DNA from: Metabacillus_B sp050107715
GTDB lineage: Bacteria > Bacillota > Bacilli > Bacillales > Bacillaceae
Assembly (NCBI RefSeq): GCF_050107715.1
Contig: NZ_JBNILN010000007.1
Location: forward strand, 1 to 64,000
Direction of reading: 5' to 3'
DNA length: 64,000 nt
The position numbers and the translations under genes are program-made. The notes beneath the pieces were generated by a model. The model saw only the letters and a program-made list of their open reading frames with translations, was not told where the DNA came from and made no database searches. Positions 43,684-52,650 of the stretch are shown in pieces. How positions within the stretch are numbered: position 1 is the first letter of the stretch; each line of letters opens with the position of its first letter.

Positions 43684-44826
43684 ATGAAAAATACTTGGAA
43701 ACTGCTGGGGATTTCAATATGTGAAGCACTCGTATTTGCTTATGTAATCGAGCGGCTCTTTGCAGAGTCGCGCGGCTTATCCATTTTAGATATGCAAAAC
43801 CTGATAATCCTATACGCTTTGATCAGTGCGCTTCTGGAAATACCGAGCGGGGCGCTGGCGGATATATGGAAAAAGAAATACATGCTCGCTGCAGGGTTAT
43901 TTATCTGCTACTTTGAATTTTTGTTTTCTATTTTTGCTTATGATATGTACGGGTTTAGCCTGGCCTATCTGGCCGCTGCAATAGGCGGATCGATGAAATC
44001 AGGTGTGACGGAGTCTATTCTATATATGTCTTTAAAGGAAGAGGGCAGGGCAGAAGAGTATGTGAAATGGAACGGGCGGTGCCAATTTGCCGGAAATGCT
44101 GCGCTCGGCCTGTCCTCAATCGCCGGGGGCTATATCGCATATTATACATCGTTTGAAGCAGTATACTGGCTATCTCTCGCCGGTTTCCCCCTTTGTCTCT
44201 ATTTAGCCCTTTCTTTAGAAGAGCCGAAAAGAGAATCATCAGATGGACCTATTTTTCAAAAACATGTATGGATTCAGCTGAAAGCAGCTATTGCCTATAC
44301 GGTGAGAAGTAAACGCCTGCTTATGATCATGCTGGTAAGCGGGATTTCAGGGACGGTGCTTCACAGCGAATTGCATGAGATGAGTATGCTTGTGTATCCC
44401 GCTGCAGGAATCTCTGTTTTATACTTCGGATATATCAGTTTTGCCATCACTGGTTCAAGCGCAGCCGCCAACTTGATATCCGGTTATTATCAAACTAGCG
44501 GATATGGTCTGCGGCCGGTTTTTGCTGCAGCCGCCGTCTGTGTTTTTTTATTCGGGTCTCTTACTCATTGGAGCGCCATTTTATTTGTGATCGGTGCCAT
44601 CGCTCTGCTTGAAATGATCAGTCCGATTCTTTCGGGGATGGTGCAGGACAAGGCAGCAGATGATTACAGAGTGACCGTAGCCTCGATCGACGCCTTTATC
44701 TGCAATGTGCTGTCCATTCTGATCGGCATCAGCTTCGGTTATGCGGCAGACTGGTATGGGGTCCAATTTGCGTTTCAGCTCCTGGCTCTAGTTCTTGTGA
44801 TGCTCGTTTTTTTCAGATTGCGCTAG
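43684..44826 (+). CDS. MFS transporter
   Basis: 380 residues with about 12 membrane helices. The MFS loop motif is weak but present as GALADIWKKKYML. The C-terminal half has GMVQDKAADDYRVTVASIDAF, typical of the small DHA-type proteins in Firmicutes with this layout. The substrate is unknown. ATG 43684 follows CAGGGGGACG. It lies between the two converging carotenoid units but is read separately and may be unrelated. Confidence 0.82.
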   Translation: MKNTWKLLGISICEALVFAYVIERLFAESRGLSILDMQNLIILYALISALLEIPSGALADIWKKKYMLAAGLFICYFEFLFSIFAYDMYGFSLAYLAAAIGGSMKSGVTESILYMSLKEEGRAEEYVKWNGRCQFAGNAALGLSSIAGGYIAYYTSFEAVYWLSLAGFPLCLYLALSLEEPKRESSDGPIFQKHVWIQLKAAIAYTVRSKRLLMIMLVSGISGTVLHSELHEMSMLVYPAAGISVLYFGYISFAITGSSAAANLISGYYQTSGYGLRPVFAAAAVCVFLFGSLTHWSAILFVIGAIALLEMISPILSGMVQDKAADDYRVTVASIDAFICNVLSILIGISFGYAADWYGVQFAFQLLALVLVMLVFFRLR

Positions 44827-45000
44827 GCCGGCCGCCTTCTCTACACGAATCTTTTACCTGAGCGAAGGGTCGGATAGCGGATTTCCAGAAGTGCTGCAGG
44901 AATAAGATTCCGGTAGAATTCTGCTCAGGTATGCCACGGGTCAGAAAAATACCCTATTATAAACAGCAGCAATAGGAAAGCCAGGAAAACTAAAAAATGA

Positions 45001-45056
45001 AAGACCTGAAAGGTTCCATTCTGAGACGCAATGGACACCTGTTCAGGTCTTATTTT
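45001..45056. terminator. Bidirectional terminator between MFS gene and crtP-like gene
   Basis: AAGACCTGAA (45001-45010) and TTCAGGTCTT (45042-45051) with inner AGGT/ACCT and CCATT/AATGG arms form a long stem; T-rich on both sides. Confidence 0.85.
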
Positions 45057-45106
45057 TCAGGTCTAAGATTAAGATTTTACACGCTGCTCCTCGTTTAGCA
45101 GGCTCC

Positions 45107-46582
45107 TTATCTCTTCCTGCCTGCAATCTCTTCTCCAACGTTCATCCCGCTCATTGTGACCATCGGTGATCCGCCTCCGGGGTGAGTACTGCCCCCTGCA
45201 AAGGAGAGGTTCTGGATGTCCGCCGGAAAATTGCCCGGACGCATAAAGGCATCCCATTTCTTGTTGGCTGAAATTCCATAAAGTGCCCCGCGGTAAGCCC
45301 CAAATGTATCCTGAATATCCAGCGGGGTGAAAAGCCTCTCTTCTTTTATTCGGCCGGTCAGGGAAATTCCTCTCTTTTCGAGTGTTTCATAGATGAGCGT
45401 TTTGTAGCGCTGAGGGGAAATTTGCAGCCGTCCTTCCTCTGTAAGGGGAGGGGCGTTTACAAGAATAAATAAATTGCTCCCATCTGGTGCCTGCGCAGGG
45501 TCACTGAATGATGAGTTGCTTATGTATATGGTCGGATCCTCACTATAGGATTGGCTGCTGAAGAGGTCTTCAAACTCCTTTCGGTAATCGCTTGAAAAAA
45601 AGACGCTGTGATGGGCCAGCTTTTCTATTTTGCCTTCTATCCCTGCGGTTATAACGAATGCGGAAATGGATGGCGAGTAGCTGTTTCGTTTTTTATCAGT
45701 AAACTTCGGGCGGTCTGTCTCAGCGATCAGCTCAGGGTAAGCCTTCAGCAAGTCGGCATTCAGCACCACTTCATCCGCTGTCAGCTCATGACCGTTTGCA
45801 AGCAGCACCGTATTAATCCTCTTATTGGAAACCTGAAGCTCCTGAACCTTCGTATTCATTAAAAACTGAACGCCCATTTCTTTTGCGAGGCTGAAGTATG
45901 CTTCCGCAATCCTTGTATTTCCGCCTTTTACATAAAATACGCCCTGCACAAGCTCCAGGTAGGCGATCATCGCAAATGTGGCCGGTGACTGATAAGGGGA
46001 TGAACCGATATAGGTTGCATACCGGTTAAAAGCCTGAACGACATGTTCATTGCCGAAATACCTTCTGAAAAAATGATCCATCGTTTCTAGCGGACGGACC
46101 TTCATAAACGCATAGCTTAAGCTCGGAGAAGCATAATCGAGCACACTTTTAAACATACGCGGGAAAAAATGCGTTTCAGACAGCTTGTACAGCCTGGTGA
46201 TTTCTGCAAGAAACCGGTCGTAATTTTCATAGCCTTTTGGATCAAGGTTCTTCAGCTGCTTTTTCATGGCATCTGCATCACTGCTGAAATAAAAATGAGT
46301 TCCATCAGGGAAGAAATTTACGGTATGCTGATCGAGCTTAATGAATTCTAAGTAATCGCTCATTCTTTTTCCGGCATATTGGAATACCCGTTCAAAAACC
46401 TGTGGCATCGTAATGGTATTCGGCCCGAAATCAAACCGGTACGAACCAAGCGCCACCGGCATCAGCTTGCCGCCGGGATGGCTGTTCTTTTCAATAACCG
46501 TCACATCCCAGCCTTTGCTGGCCAGAGTGATGGCTGAGGCCAGACCGCCAAGACCTGCCCCTGCAACAACCGCTTTTTTCAT
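45107..46582 (-). CDS. crtP: CrtP-type diapocarotenoid desaturase/oxygenase
   Basis: 491 residues. FAD motif VVAGAGLGGLASAITLASKG, then FDFGPNTITMPQVFERVFQY and NFFPDGTHFYF, which resemble staphylococcal CrtP (diaponeurosporene oxygenase) more than CrtN. C-terminal FAGGSTHPGGGSPMVTMSG. It is expected to oxidise a terminal methyl group of the C30 polyene. ATG 46582 follows AAGGAAGAAGGG on the minus strand. The frame reaches 46609 without need. It is third in the leftward unit after cruF and the acyltransferase. Confidence 0.85.
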   Translation of the reverse strand: MKKAVVAGAGLGGLASAITLASKGWDVTVIEKNSHPGGKLMPVALGSYRFDFGPNTITMPQVFERVFQYAGKRMSDYLEFIKLDQHTVNFFPDGTHFYFSSDADAMKKQLKNLDPKGYENYDRFLAEITRLYKLSETHFFPRMFKSVLDYASPSLSYAFMKVRPLETMDHFFRRYFGNEHVVQAFNRYATYIGSSPYQSPATFAMIAYLELVQGVFYVKGGNTRIAEAYFSLAKEMGVQFLMNTKVQELQVSNKRINTVLLANGHELTADEVVLNADLLKAYPELIAETDRPKFTDKKRNSYSPSISAFVITAGIEGKIEKLAHHSVFFSSDYRKEFEDLFSSQSYSEDPTIYISNSSFSDPAQAPDGSNLFILVNAPPLTEEGRLQISPQRYKTLIYETLEKRGISLTGRIKEERLFTPLDIQDTFGAYRGALYGISANKKWDAFMRPGNFPADIQNLSFAGGSTHPGGGSPMVTMSGMNVGEEIAGRKR

Positions 46583-46598
46583 CGTTTTCCCTTCTTCC

Positions 46599-47255
46599 TT
46601 AAAGAACATTGGAAAAATTCTTCACCTGTCCCGATATCACCTTTTCTCTTAGGTCATCTAACTGGGCTGTGAATACCTCTTCTACTGTTTTCGTTTTTTC
46701 TTTTCGGCTGCCCTTTAAAGACTGGTAAGATAGCGGGGATCCTACATGAATATAAAGCTCCTGTTTTTTCTCGGAGCCGAATGAATAATAGAGGGCAATC
46801 GGTAGTATGGGAGTTTCCGGACTCATCTCCGCCATGGCCGTCAGCCCGGAAAGAAATGCAAGTGGACGCTGCTCAAGGTGCTTCTCATCTCCCTGCGGAA
46901 AAATTGCCACACTCTTTCCGCGGCGGAGCAGCTCCCCTCCGTATCTGACCGACTGGATGATATCTCTGGGATGGTCCCGATTAACGGAAAAAGCGCCAAG
47001 GTGCTTGAAATAAGGGAACTCCCGCATCCCTTTTTCATGCATCATCACATGAAAATCCTGCTTAAGTACTGCCCGGTTCAGATAATGCAAAACAAGACCA
47101 TCCCACCATGAACAATGGTTTGCGCACCATAGCGCATGCGCTGGGAGCTCTGAGTCTGTGTGCACGTAAATTCCCCGGAAATGCTTTTTAAATAAATGTT
47201 TCGTATACTGAGAAAATCCAAAATCAAACCACCTGGTTTTGCTTGCTTTGATCAT
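46599..47255 (-). CDS. PlsC-type 1-acylglycerol/carotenoid acyltransferase
   Basis: 218 residues with the acyltransferase motifs NHCSWWDGL (HX4D), then VNRDHPRD and IFPQGD. In C30 carotenoid clusters such PlsC-like proteins add the fatty acyl group to glycosylated or hydroxylated carotenoids. That role is inferred from context, because the fold alone also fits phospholipid synthesis. GAGGGG precedes ATG 47255. It overlaps the cruF-like gene by 32 bases. Confidence 0.82.
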   Translation of the reverse strand: MIKASKTRWFDFGFSQYTKHLFKKHFRGIYVHTDSELPAHALWCANHCSWWDGLVLHYLNRAVLKQDFHVMMHEKGMREFPYFKHLGAFSVNRDHPRDIIQSVRYGGELLRRGKSVAIFPQGDEKHLEQRPLAFLSGLTAMAEMSPETPILPIALYYSFGSEKKQELYIHVGSPLSYQSLKGSRKEKTKTVEEVFTAQLDDLREKVISGQVKNFSNVL

Positions 47256-48009
47256 GCGAACCCCTCTTTACCGTTAACATATAGATCCCGAGCATAAGAA
47301 GCGCCGGTACAATGGAAAACGCAACAGCAAGCCAAAGCGAATTAATCACTGCCAGCAGGACGAACATAAAAAGGATTAAAAAGAAAACGGTCGCCATTCG
47401 GTTCTCCCAGAGCAGGTTCTTTTTATAGTGCGCTCTTCCTGTAAGCTGAATAATCATATGAAGGAAGAACGCCAGGATAAACCAGCCGCTAAAGTTCGAG
47501 AAGGGAATGTTGTAGTAAAAGCTGTCCGCTTCCCAAATCCAATACTCCTTCACTTCATAGGCGATAGGATCAATGATCAGGTCAATCATAACCGCCAGAA
47601 GCGCCCCTGCAGCACTGAAGACCACCGCAGACGCTTCAGGCAGGAGGGTTTTCACAATCGCATGAGTCCCGCCGATCACCATCAGCCAGGCAAATCCTAT
47701 CGTAATCGGTGCCCCAAACACCTGCGGGCCAAAACCTTCCGTATAGTCATAATCACCGAATAAAAACCCGTATTCAGCCCCTAAATGCTCAATGAATATG
47801 GATAGGACAATGACCGTAAGCGACAGCAAAACTCCAAGCTTTACTCCATATGTATGATACAAATAAATACCGCCGATTACCCCGGCTGCGATAAGAAAGA
47901 CGACATTTGCCCATTCAAGCCATGATGGCAGGATATCAAACCCGAGAAGGATGACGCCGCATCCGTACCAAATAAGAAAAAATATATACAGCCCATGATC
48001 TGCTTTCAC
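47224..48009 (-). CDS. cruF: Carotenoid biosynthesis protein, CruF-like (DUF422)
   Basis: 261 residues with seven to eight membrane helices. The CruF/DUF422 block is visible: EHLGAEYGFLFGDYDYTEGFGPQ region and IIDPIAYEVKEYWIWE (split into IDLIIDPIAYE and WIWEADSFYYNIP). CruF-family proteins hydrate the psi end of carotenoids. It starts the leftward unit at GTG 48009, with AGAGGTG eight bases upstream. It overlaps the acyltransferase by 32 bases. Its exact substrate in a C30 pathway is inference. Confidence 0.85.
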   Translation of the reverse strand: MKADHGLYIFFLIWYGCGVILLGFDILPSWLEWANVVFLIAAGVIGGIYLYHTYGVKLGVLLSLTVIVLSIFIEHLGAEYGFLFGDYDYTEGFGPQVFGAPITIGFAWLMVIGGTHAIVKTLLPEASAVVFSAAGALLAVMIDLIIDPIAYEVKEYWIWEADSFYYNIPFSNFSGWFILAFFLHMIIQLTGRAHYKKNLLWENRMATVFFLILFMFVLLAVINSLWLAVAFSIVPALLMLGIYMLTVKRGSHDQSKQNQVV

Positions 48010-48189
48010 TTTTTTTCACCTCTTTACCGTCATTATAGGCAGAGCAGGGGGGACAGTACAAGAAATGAGCGGTTCTTCCCCATCTTAATTGATATTCTTT
48101 CTAATCGAATCCAGACCAATAGGGCTATCAGGTCAGTGGCAGGCGGAAAAGGAATAAGATAATGAAGCGAATAAAGCCGGAGGACCATC

Positions 48190-48381
48190 ATGATGTTTTC
48201 TTTCGCTCTAAGTGGTTTTAACAGCGGCGATGTGCTATTTCAGCTAACTGTCTATTTGATGGTGACCGGAATGGGTGCTGGAGTCATTCTCCTCATCCAG
48301 CATGCACGTAAACGGAGTAACCGTCTTGAACGAATGGAAAAAAAGATGGATCGGATTTTGTCCAAGGAAAAGAAGGAGTAG
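48190..48381 (+). CDS. Small membrane protein with C-terminal coiled coil (DUF4083-like)
   Basis: 63 residues: one hydrophobic helix (about 15-37: VLFQLTVYLMVTGMGAGVIL) then a basic, coiled-coil-like tail (RSNRLERMEKKMDRILSKEK). This is the layout of DUF4083-type small proteins, but I rest on shape and not on a firm match. ATG 48190 follows GGAGG at 48179-48183; 48193 is an alternative start. It stands alone between cruF and yisQ, divergent from the former. Function is unknown. Confidence 0.65.
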   Translation: MMFSFALSGFNSGDVLFQLTVYLMVTGMGAGVILLIQHARKRSNRLERMEKKMDRILSKEKKE

Positions 48382-48414
48382 AGGTTTTCAGCGTTTTGGT
48401 CTTCAGGAATGAGA

Positions 48415-48447
48415 GAAGCGCCGGCACAATACATGCCGGCGCTTCCT
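48415..48447. terminator. Terminator hairpin between the small membrane protein and yisQ
   Basis: GAAGCGCCGGC (48415-48425) and GCCGGCGCTTC (48435-48445) are a perfect 11-base inverted repeat. T-richness is modest on both sides. Confidence 0.75.
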
Positions 48448-48450
48448 TCC

Positions 48451-49818
48451 TTAAGCCGTCTGCTCGCGCAGGGCGGTTTTTTCGTTTTCAACAAATCCTT
48501 TGCTCACCCAGACCCTTGATTTCCATCTGAAATACATGATAATTCCACGAGTCCATTCATCCAGGATGAAGGCAACCCAGATGCCGGCAAGACCGTAGCC
48601 GAGATGGATTCCAAGAAAATAGGCGACGGGAACGCTGATGCCCCACATTGAAATGAGCCCCATGTAAACAGGGAATTTAACATCCCCTGCCGCCCGAAGA
48701 GCCCCTATGATGACAAGATTGAAGGCTCTGCCCGGTTCGAGCAGGACAGTAAGCAGAATCAGCAAGCCTCCTGTTTGAATAATTTCCTCGTTGCTTGTAA
48801 ACAAGTTAAACAGAGAATCTGAAAAGGCGCTTACAATGACTGCCATTAGAAGGGACGCGCCAAGTGCGAGGTATAGGCTTTTCATGCAGCGCCTGAACGC
48901 TTCCTCGTATTTTTTCGCCCCCACCATGCGCCCGACGAGGATTTGGGTTCCCTGGCTTACCGAGATGCTGAACAGGAAAATAAACATCATCAGATTTTGC
49001 GCATAAATTTTCGTTGTTAAGGCCTCGGTGCCAATCATGGCAATGAAAAACGTAATCGCCATTTGGGACATATTATAGGAAAGCTGCTCACCTGCGGATG
49101 GAACACCGATTTTTAAAAGACTTTTAAGATGGTTCCATTTTAAGTCAAGGCTTGTCCGCAGGGCAGGGATTCTTTTCACAAGAAGGATCGAGACGGCAGC
49201 CAGTCCGAATACCCGGGATATGACAGTTGAAATAGCTGCCCCCTGGATTCCGAGTTCAGGCAGTCCGAAAGCGCCGAAAATCAGCACATAGTTCCCTGCA
49301 ATATTAAATAGGTTCATGCAGATTGTGACGTACATTGTATCCTTCGTATAGCCATAGCTTCGTAAAACAGCAGCGGCTGTCATGATTAGCGCCTGGATGA
49401 AAATGAAGGTTCCGACAACACCTAAGTATTTATGCCCCTCCTCCATAAGCGCCGATGAGAGATTCATCATGTTCAAGATTGGCTCGCTGAATAAAAAGAG
49501 AACACCACTGATCAGAACTCCAATCAGCAAATTGGCAATAACCGACATGATGGCTACTTCTTTCGCTGTTTGCTCCCTGCCGGCCCCGATATTCTGTGTT
49601 ATTAAAATGACTGACCCTGTTGCAATAAATCCGAACATAACGATGACTAGGTTCAGAATCTGGTTGGCAACGCCTGCAGCTGCAACGGATTCATCCGAGT
49701 ACTGACTCAGCATAAACGTATCGGCATTCCCCATAAGCATGTGCAGAAAAATTTCAATAAAAATAGGCCAAGTTAAGACAAATAATGTGAGTTGTTTTTT
49801 CTCTATATTTTTAGACAA
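48451..49818 (-). CDS. yisQ: MATE family efflux transporter YisQ
   Basis: 455 residues, 12 membrane helices, two MatE halves. Motifs: FIEIFLHMLMGNADTFMLSQ in the first half and GVPSAGEQLSYNMSQM at the start of the second. It exports cationic or drug-like compounds with H+ or Na+; substrate unknown. I place the start at TTG 49818 (LSKNIEKK), seven bases after GGGAGGA. The longer frame from GTG 49848 would start before that ribosome site. It is divergent from yisR, which may regulate it. Confidence 0.88.
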   Translation of the reverse strand: MSKNIEKKQLTLFVLTWPIFIEIFLHMLMGNADTFMLSQYSDESVAAAGVANQILNLVIVMFGFIATGSVILITQNIGAGREQTAKEVAIMSVIANLLIGVLISGVLFLFSEPILNMMNLSSALMEEGHKYLGVVGTFIFIQALIMTAAAVLRSYGYTKDTMYVTICMNLFNIAGNYVLIFGAFGLPELGIQGAAISTVISRVFGLAAVSILLVKRIPALRTSLDLKWNHLKSLLKIGVPSAGEQLSYNMSQMAITFFIAMIGTEALTTKIYAQNLMMFIFLFSISVSQGTQILVGRMVGAKKYEEAFRRCMKSLYLALGASLLMAVIVSAFSDSLFNLFTSNEEIIQTGGLLILLTVLLEPGRAFNLVIIGALRAAGDVKFPVYMGLISMWGISVPVAYFLGIHLGYGLAGIWVAFILDEWTRGIIMYFRWKSRVWVSKGFVENEKTALREQTA

Positions 49819-49941
49819 TCTGTATTCCTCCCTTGCTGTGAGTAACACAGCGATTCCTAGTTTACAGCGGCTCGGTTATAATAGAAAGAGAGCAGACCGA
49901 TTAAACTTGGAAAAATACGACCTGAGAGGGCTTGATATTGT

Positions 49942-50808
49942 ATGTCTTTTCTGACTTTTCGCATTCCTCCGTTCCCTACCTTCATTAAAGCCGGCCAGTT
50001 TACCTTCAAGGCAGGGAACCGCCATTTTAAAAGAACCTTTAGTGTATTTGATATGCTTTATGTAAGAAAGGGCGAGCTGTACATGACAGAAAACGGAGTT
50101 CCTTACCGCGTGCAGGAAGGAGAATACATGCTGCTGATTCCCGGACTCGAGCATTACGGCCATAAGGAAAGTATGGTCAGCACAGAAGTCGTATGGGTTC
50201 ATTTTAAGACAGAAGGTGAGTTCAAGCTTGGTGAAAAGGGACACGATCATTGGCTGGATGCCCGTAAACAAGAGGCAGATTTCGAACACGCTGCACAGTA
50301 CGAGTTCCGGATCAAGCAGAAAGCCCGCCTTGAACATCCGCTTGCGGCCGAAAAGCTGCTCGAAAATCTGGTGAGCATTACAACCGAGTCTGCTGATTTT
50401 CCGCTTCGACAGCAGCTCTATTTTCAGGAGCTCATGGTCCATTTACAAAAAGAAGCCCTGAACATCCCTTCAGCAGCCGAGCAAGTCACAAATGAGGCTG
50501 TCCAGTACATACAGGAGCACTATGGTGAAGAGTTTCGGATGGATGAGCTCTCAAAAAGCATCCTCTTCCACCCGGACTACATCACGCGCTGCATGCAGAA
50601 AACACTTGGTTTGACCCCCTCCCAATATTTAAATCAATACAGGCTGTCCCAGGCGAAAAGGCTTCTTGCAACAACTGATGATAAGATTTCATTTATTGCG
50701 AAAGAAACGGGGATTGCCGATGCCACCTATTTCTCCAAGCTGTTCCGGAAAATAGAAGGCATGACACCGAATGAATACCGAAAGGCGATTACCCGGCTGA
50801 AGGATTAG
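49942..50808 (+). CDS. yisR: AraC family transcriptional regulator YisR
   Basis: 288 residues (287 in B. subtilis). The N-terminal cupin-like sensor domain (about 15-110, with FDMLYVRKGELYM and VPYRVQEGEYMLLIPG) precedes the two-helix-turn-helix AraC domain (from about 185: VQYIQEHYGEEFRMDELSK, then FSKLFRKIEGMTPNEYRK). It probably senses a small sugar-like ligand and controls the divergent yisQ or itself. The ribosome site is distant (GAGAGG, about 14 bases). Confidence 0.88.
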   Translation: MSFLTFRIPPFPTFIKAGQFTFKAGNRHFKRTFSVFDMLYVRKGELYMTENGVPYRVQEGEYMLLIPGLEHYGHKESMVSTEVVWVHFKTEGEFKLGEKGHDHWLDARKQEADFEHAAQYEFRIKQKARLEHPLAAEKLLENLVSITTESADFPLRQQLYFQELMVHLQKEALNIPSAAEQVTNEAVQYIQEHYGEEFRMDELSKSILFHPDYITRCMQKTLGLTPSQYLNQYRLSQAKRLLATTDDKISFIAKETGIADATYFSKLFRKIEGMTPNEYRKAITRLKD

Positions 50809-50912
50809 AGGCCGTTAGATAGGAAGTTTGCGGAAATATTGGAGAATGTATCTGGAAAATCGCAGAAAATACGGAAATACTCTCTTGCCCGCTGAGGGAT
50901 TCCCGCACAACA

Positions 50913-50943
50913 AACCCGCCCTGAACTTCATTCAGGGCGGGTT
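50913..50943 (-). terminator. Terminator of the flavin reductase gene
   Basis: AACCCGCCCTGAA (50913-50925) and TTCAGGGCGGGTT (50931-50943) are a perfect 13-base inverted repeat; on the minus strand TTTGTTG follows. Confidence 0.85.
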
Positions 50944-50949
50944 AATCGA

Positions 50950-52005
50950 TTACACAAGTTCAACTAAATGTTTTTTTGGCTCGTATTCAGCCAGTTCTTT
51001 TCCCTCTTTCACCCGATGCAGAAAGTCTGGATTAGAGATGAGCGGGCGTCCGAACGCTGCCACATCCATCACACCTTTTTGCAGCACCGCTTCCGCTTTG
51101 TCTGCATCCAGGCTGCCAACGCCGATGATTGGGCCATCCCAGTATTTTCTCGCCAAGTCATAAAGCGTCATGTTTGCAGCAATGTGCTCTTCCGCATCCA
51201 TAATCGATGGATGGATGATTTGGATCCCCGTCTCCTTGAATGCCTCCACATACGTTTTCATTGCAGCATCCGCATCCTCCCACCGGTAATCCGGGGCATC
51301 CACCTTATGAGCGGAAAAGCGGATGATTGTGCGCTCTGCTCCAATTTCATCAATGACGGCCCGGATTACCTGCTTCATGAACGTTAACCGTTCAGCAAGC
51401 TCTCCGCCGTATTCATCGTCTCGTTTGTTGGATTGATAGCTGTTGAACTGATCAATGAGGTATCCATGTGCCCCATGAATTTCGACTCCGTCAAAGCCTG
51501 CTTGGATCGCATTTCGGGCTGCCTGTGCATACTGGCCAATGACTTTTTTGACGTCCTCTTTCGAAAGCTCTTCCGGCTCCGCGTAAGGCTTGCGAAAGCG
51601 TGGTACCTGACCTTCCGCTGCGATGGCAGAAGGGGCTTCAGGCTGCTGGCCGACAATCAGTTCAGGATGGCTGAGGCGTCCGACATGCCAGATTTGTGCC
51701 GCAATCGTGCCGCCTTCTTTATGAACAGCTTCCGTCACCTTTTTCCAGCCTTCAATCTGCTCCTGTGTATAGAGTCCGGGAACCCCGGGATTCCCCTTCG
51801 CACGATTGCTGATGACGACGCCTTCTGTAATGATCAGGCCAATTCCATCTTCTGCCCGTTTGCGGTAATATTCAGCCACCTCCGGGCCCGGTACTCCTGT
51901 TTCATCATCCGAAAAAGAGCGGGTCATCGGGGCCATAGCTGAGCGGGTTCTTAATTCAAATGCTCCTATTTTCACTGGTTCAAATAATTTATGGTAAGCA
52001 GTCAT
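50950..52005 (-). CDS. NADH:flavin oxidoreductase (old yellow enzyme family)
   Basis: 351 residues forming an FMN TIM barrel. Motifs: SAMAPMTRSF, IITEGVVIS, AAQIWHVGRLSHPE, VEIHGAHGYLIDQFNSYQSN (substrate histidine pair), and late IIGVGSLDADKAEAVLQKG with FGRPLISNPD. It reduces activated C=C bonds or nitro groups with NAD(P)H. A weak-spaced AAAGGAG (11 bases) precedes the start. It is the last conserved gene before the accessory island. Confidence 0.9.
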   Translation of the reverse strand: MTAYHKLFEPVKIGAFELRTRSAMAPMTRSFSDDETGVPGPEVAEYYRKRAEDGIGLIITEGVVISNRAKGNPGVPGLYTQEQIEGWKKVTEAVHKEGGTIAAQIWHVGRLSHPELIVGQQPEAPSAIAAEGQVPRFRKPYAEPEELSKEDVKKVIGQYAQAARNAIQAGFDGVEIHGAHGYLIDQFNSYQSNKRDDEYGGELAERLTFMKQVIRAVIDEIGAERTIIRFSAHKVDAPDYRWEDADAAMKTYVEAFKETGIQIIHPSIMDAEEHIAANMTLYDLARKYWDGPIIGVGSLDADKAEAVLQKGVMDVAAFGRPLISNPDFLHRVKEGKELAEYEPKKHLVELV

Positions 52006-52160
52006 TAGTGATGCAGCTCCTTTATCTAAAAGAATACTTCATAGTTTATCAGGGAGAAATCTTCAATCCAACTATTTTGATTTTAGAGGGAAATTCATCA
52101 GGGAAAGAGAAGTCCTTAAAAAGAGGTGAAGGAACGATTGCAAAAGGAAAGTAAATAAGC

Positions 52161-52530
52161 GTTAGCCGGATTGAAGAAAAGGATTTGGAAGACTTTTAAT
52201 CGGAAAAGAACAACCGGAATGGAAAAAGTGGGATGCCCCCTATTTTCCGCTAGAAATCGATACAAGCACCAAATGTCTCAAAAACCTGCGGGTATGGAAG
52301 CCAAAATCCCAGCAGCCAATGGAAGTATAATTGGAACCGTTGTATATTGCCGGGAGCATATGCCTAACCATCTTGAGACTGGAATCGTCATATACTGGAG
52401 CGGAGGCTTAGGCTCTGAAGCTCTATCCATTTAGATTGAACACTTATTTGCTTCGATGGACATACCCCGTGTCGGGATTCCCACATGGTCCGGCAATGAG
52501 CGAAGGATGAAGTGCGCCGCTGTTTTGACT
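52161..52530 (+). pseudogene. Decayed GNAT acetyltransferase
   Basis: Pieces of one GNAT protein appear in order but in different frames: RIEEKDLEDF (52161-52190), then EQPEWKKWDAPYFPLEIDT in another frame (52209-52265), then ANGSIIGTVVYCREHMPNHL, TGIVIYWSGGLGSEAL, an in-frame TAG at 52432, and IEHLFASMDIPRVGIPTWSG continuing after it. At least two frameshifts and one stop break it. The ribosome site is also missing. Similar GNAT proteins are intact in other Bacillus. It marks the left edge of the accessory region. Confidence 0.8.
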
Positions 52531-52650
52531 GGTAAGATATGTTTTCCAGAAAAAGGTTTGGGAATTGTTGTTACCGTGCTTTTTGCCTGACAGCATAAAG
52601 CTAAAGAATGTTGAAATCAGTGAATTAAAATAAACGCAAAATCTTACTAG

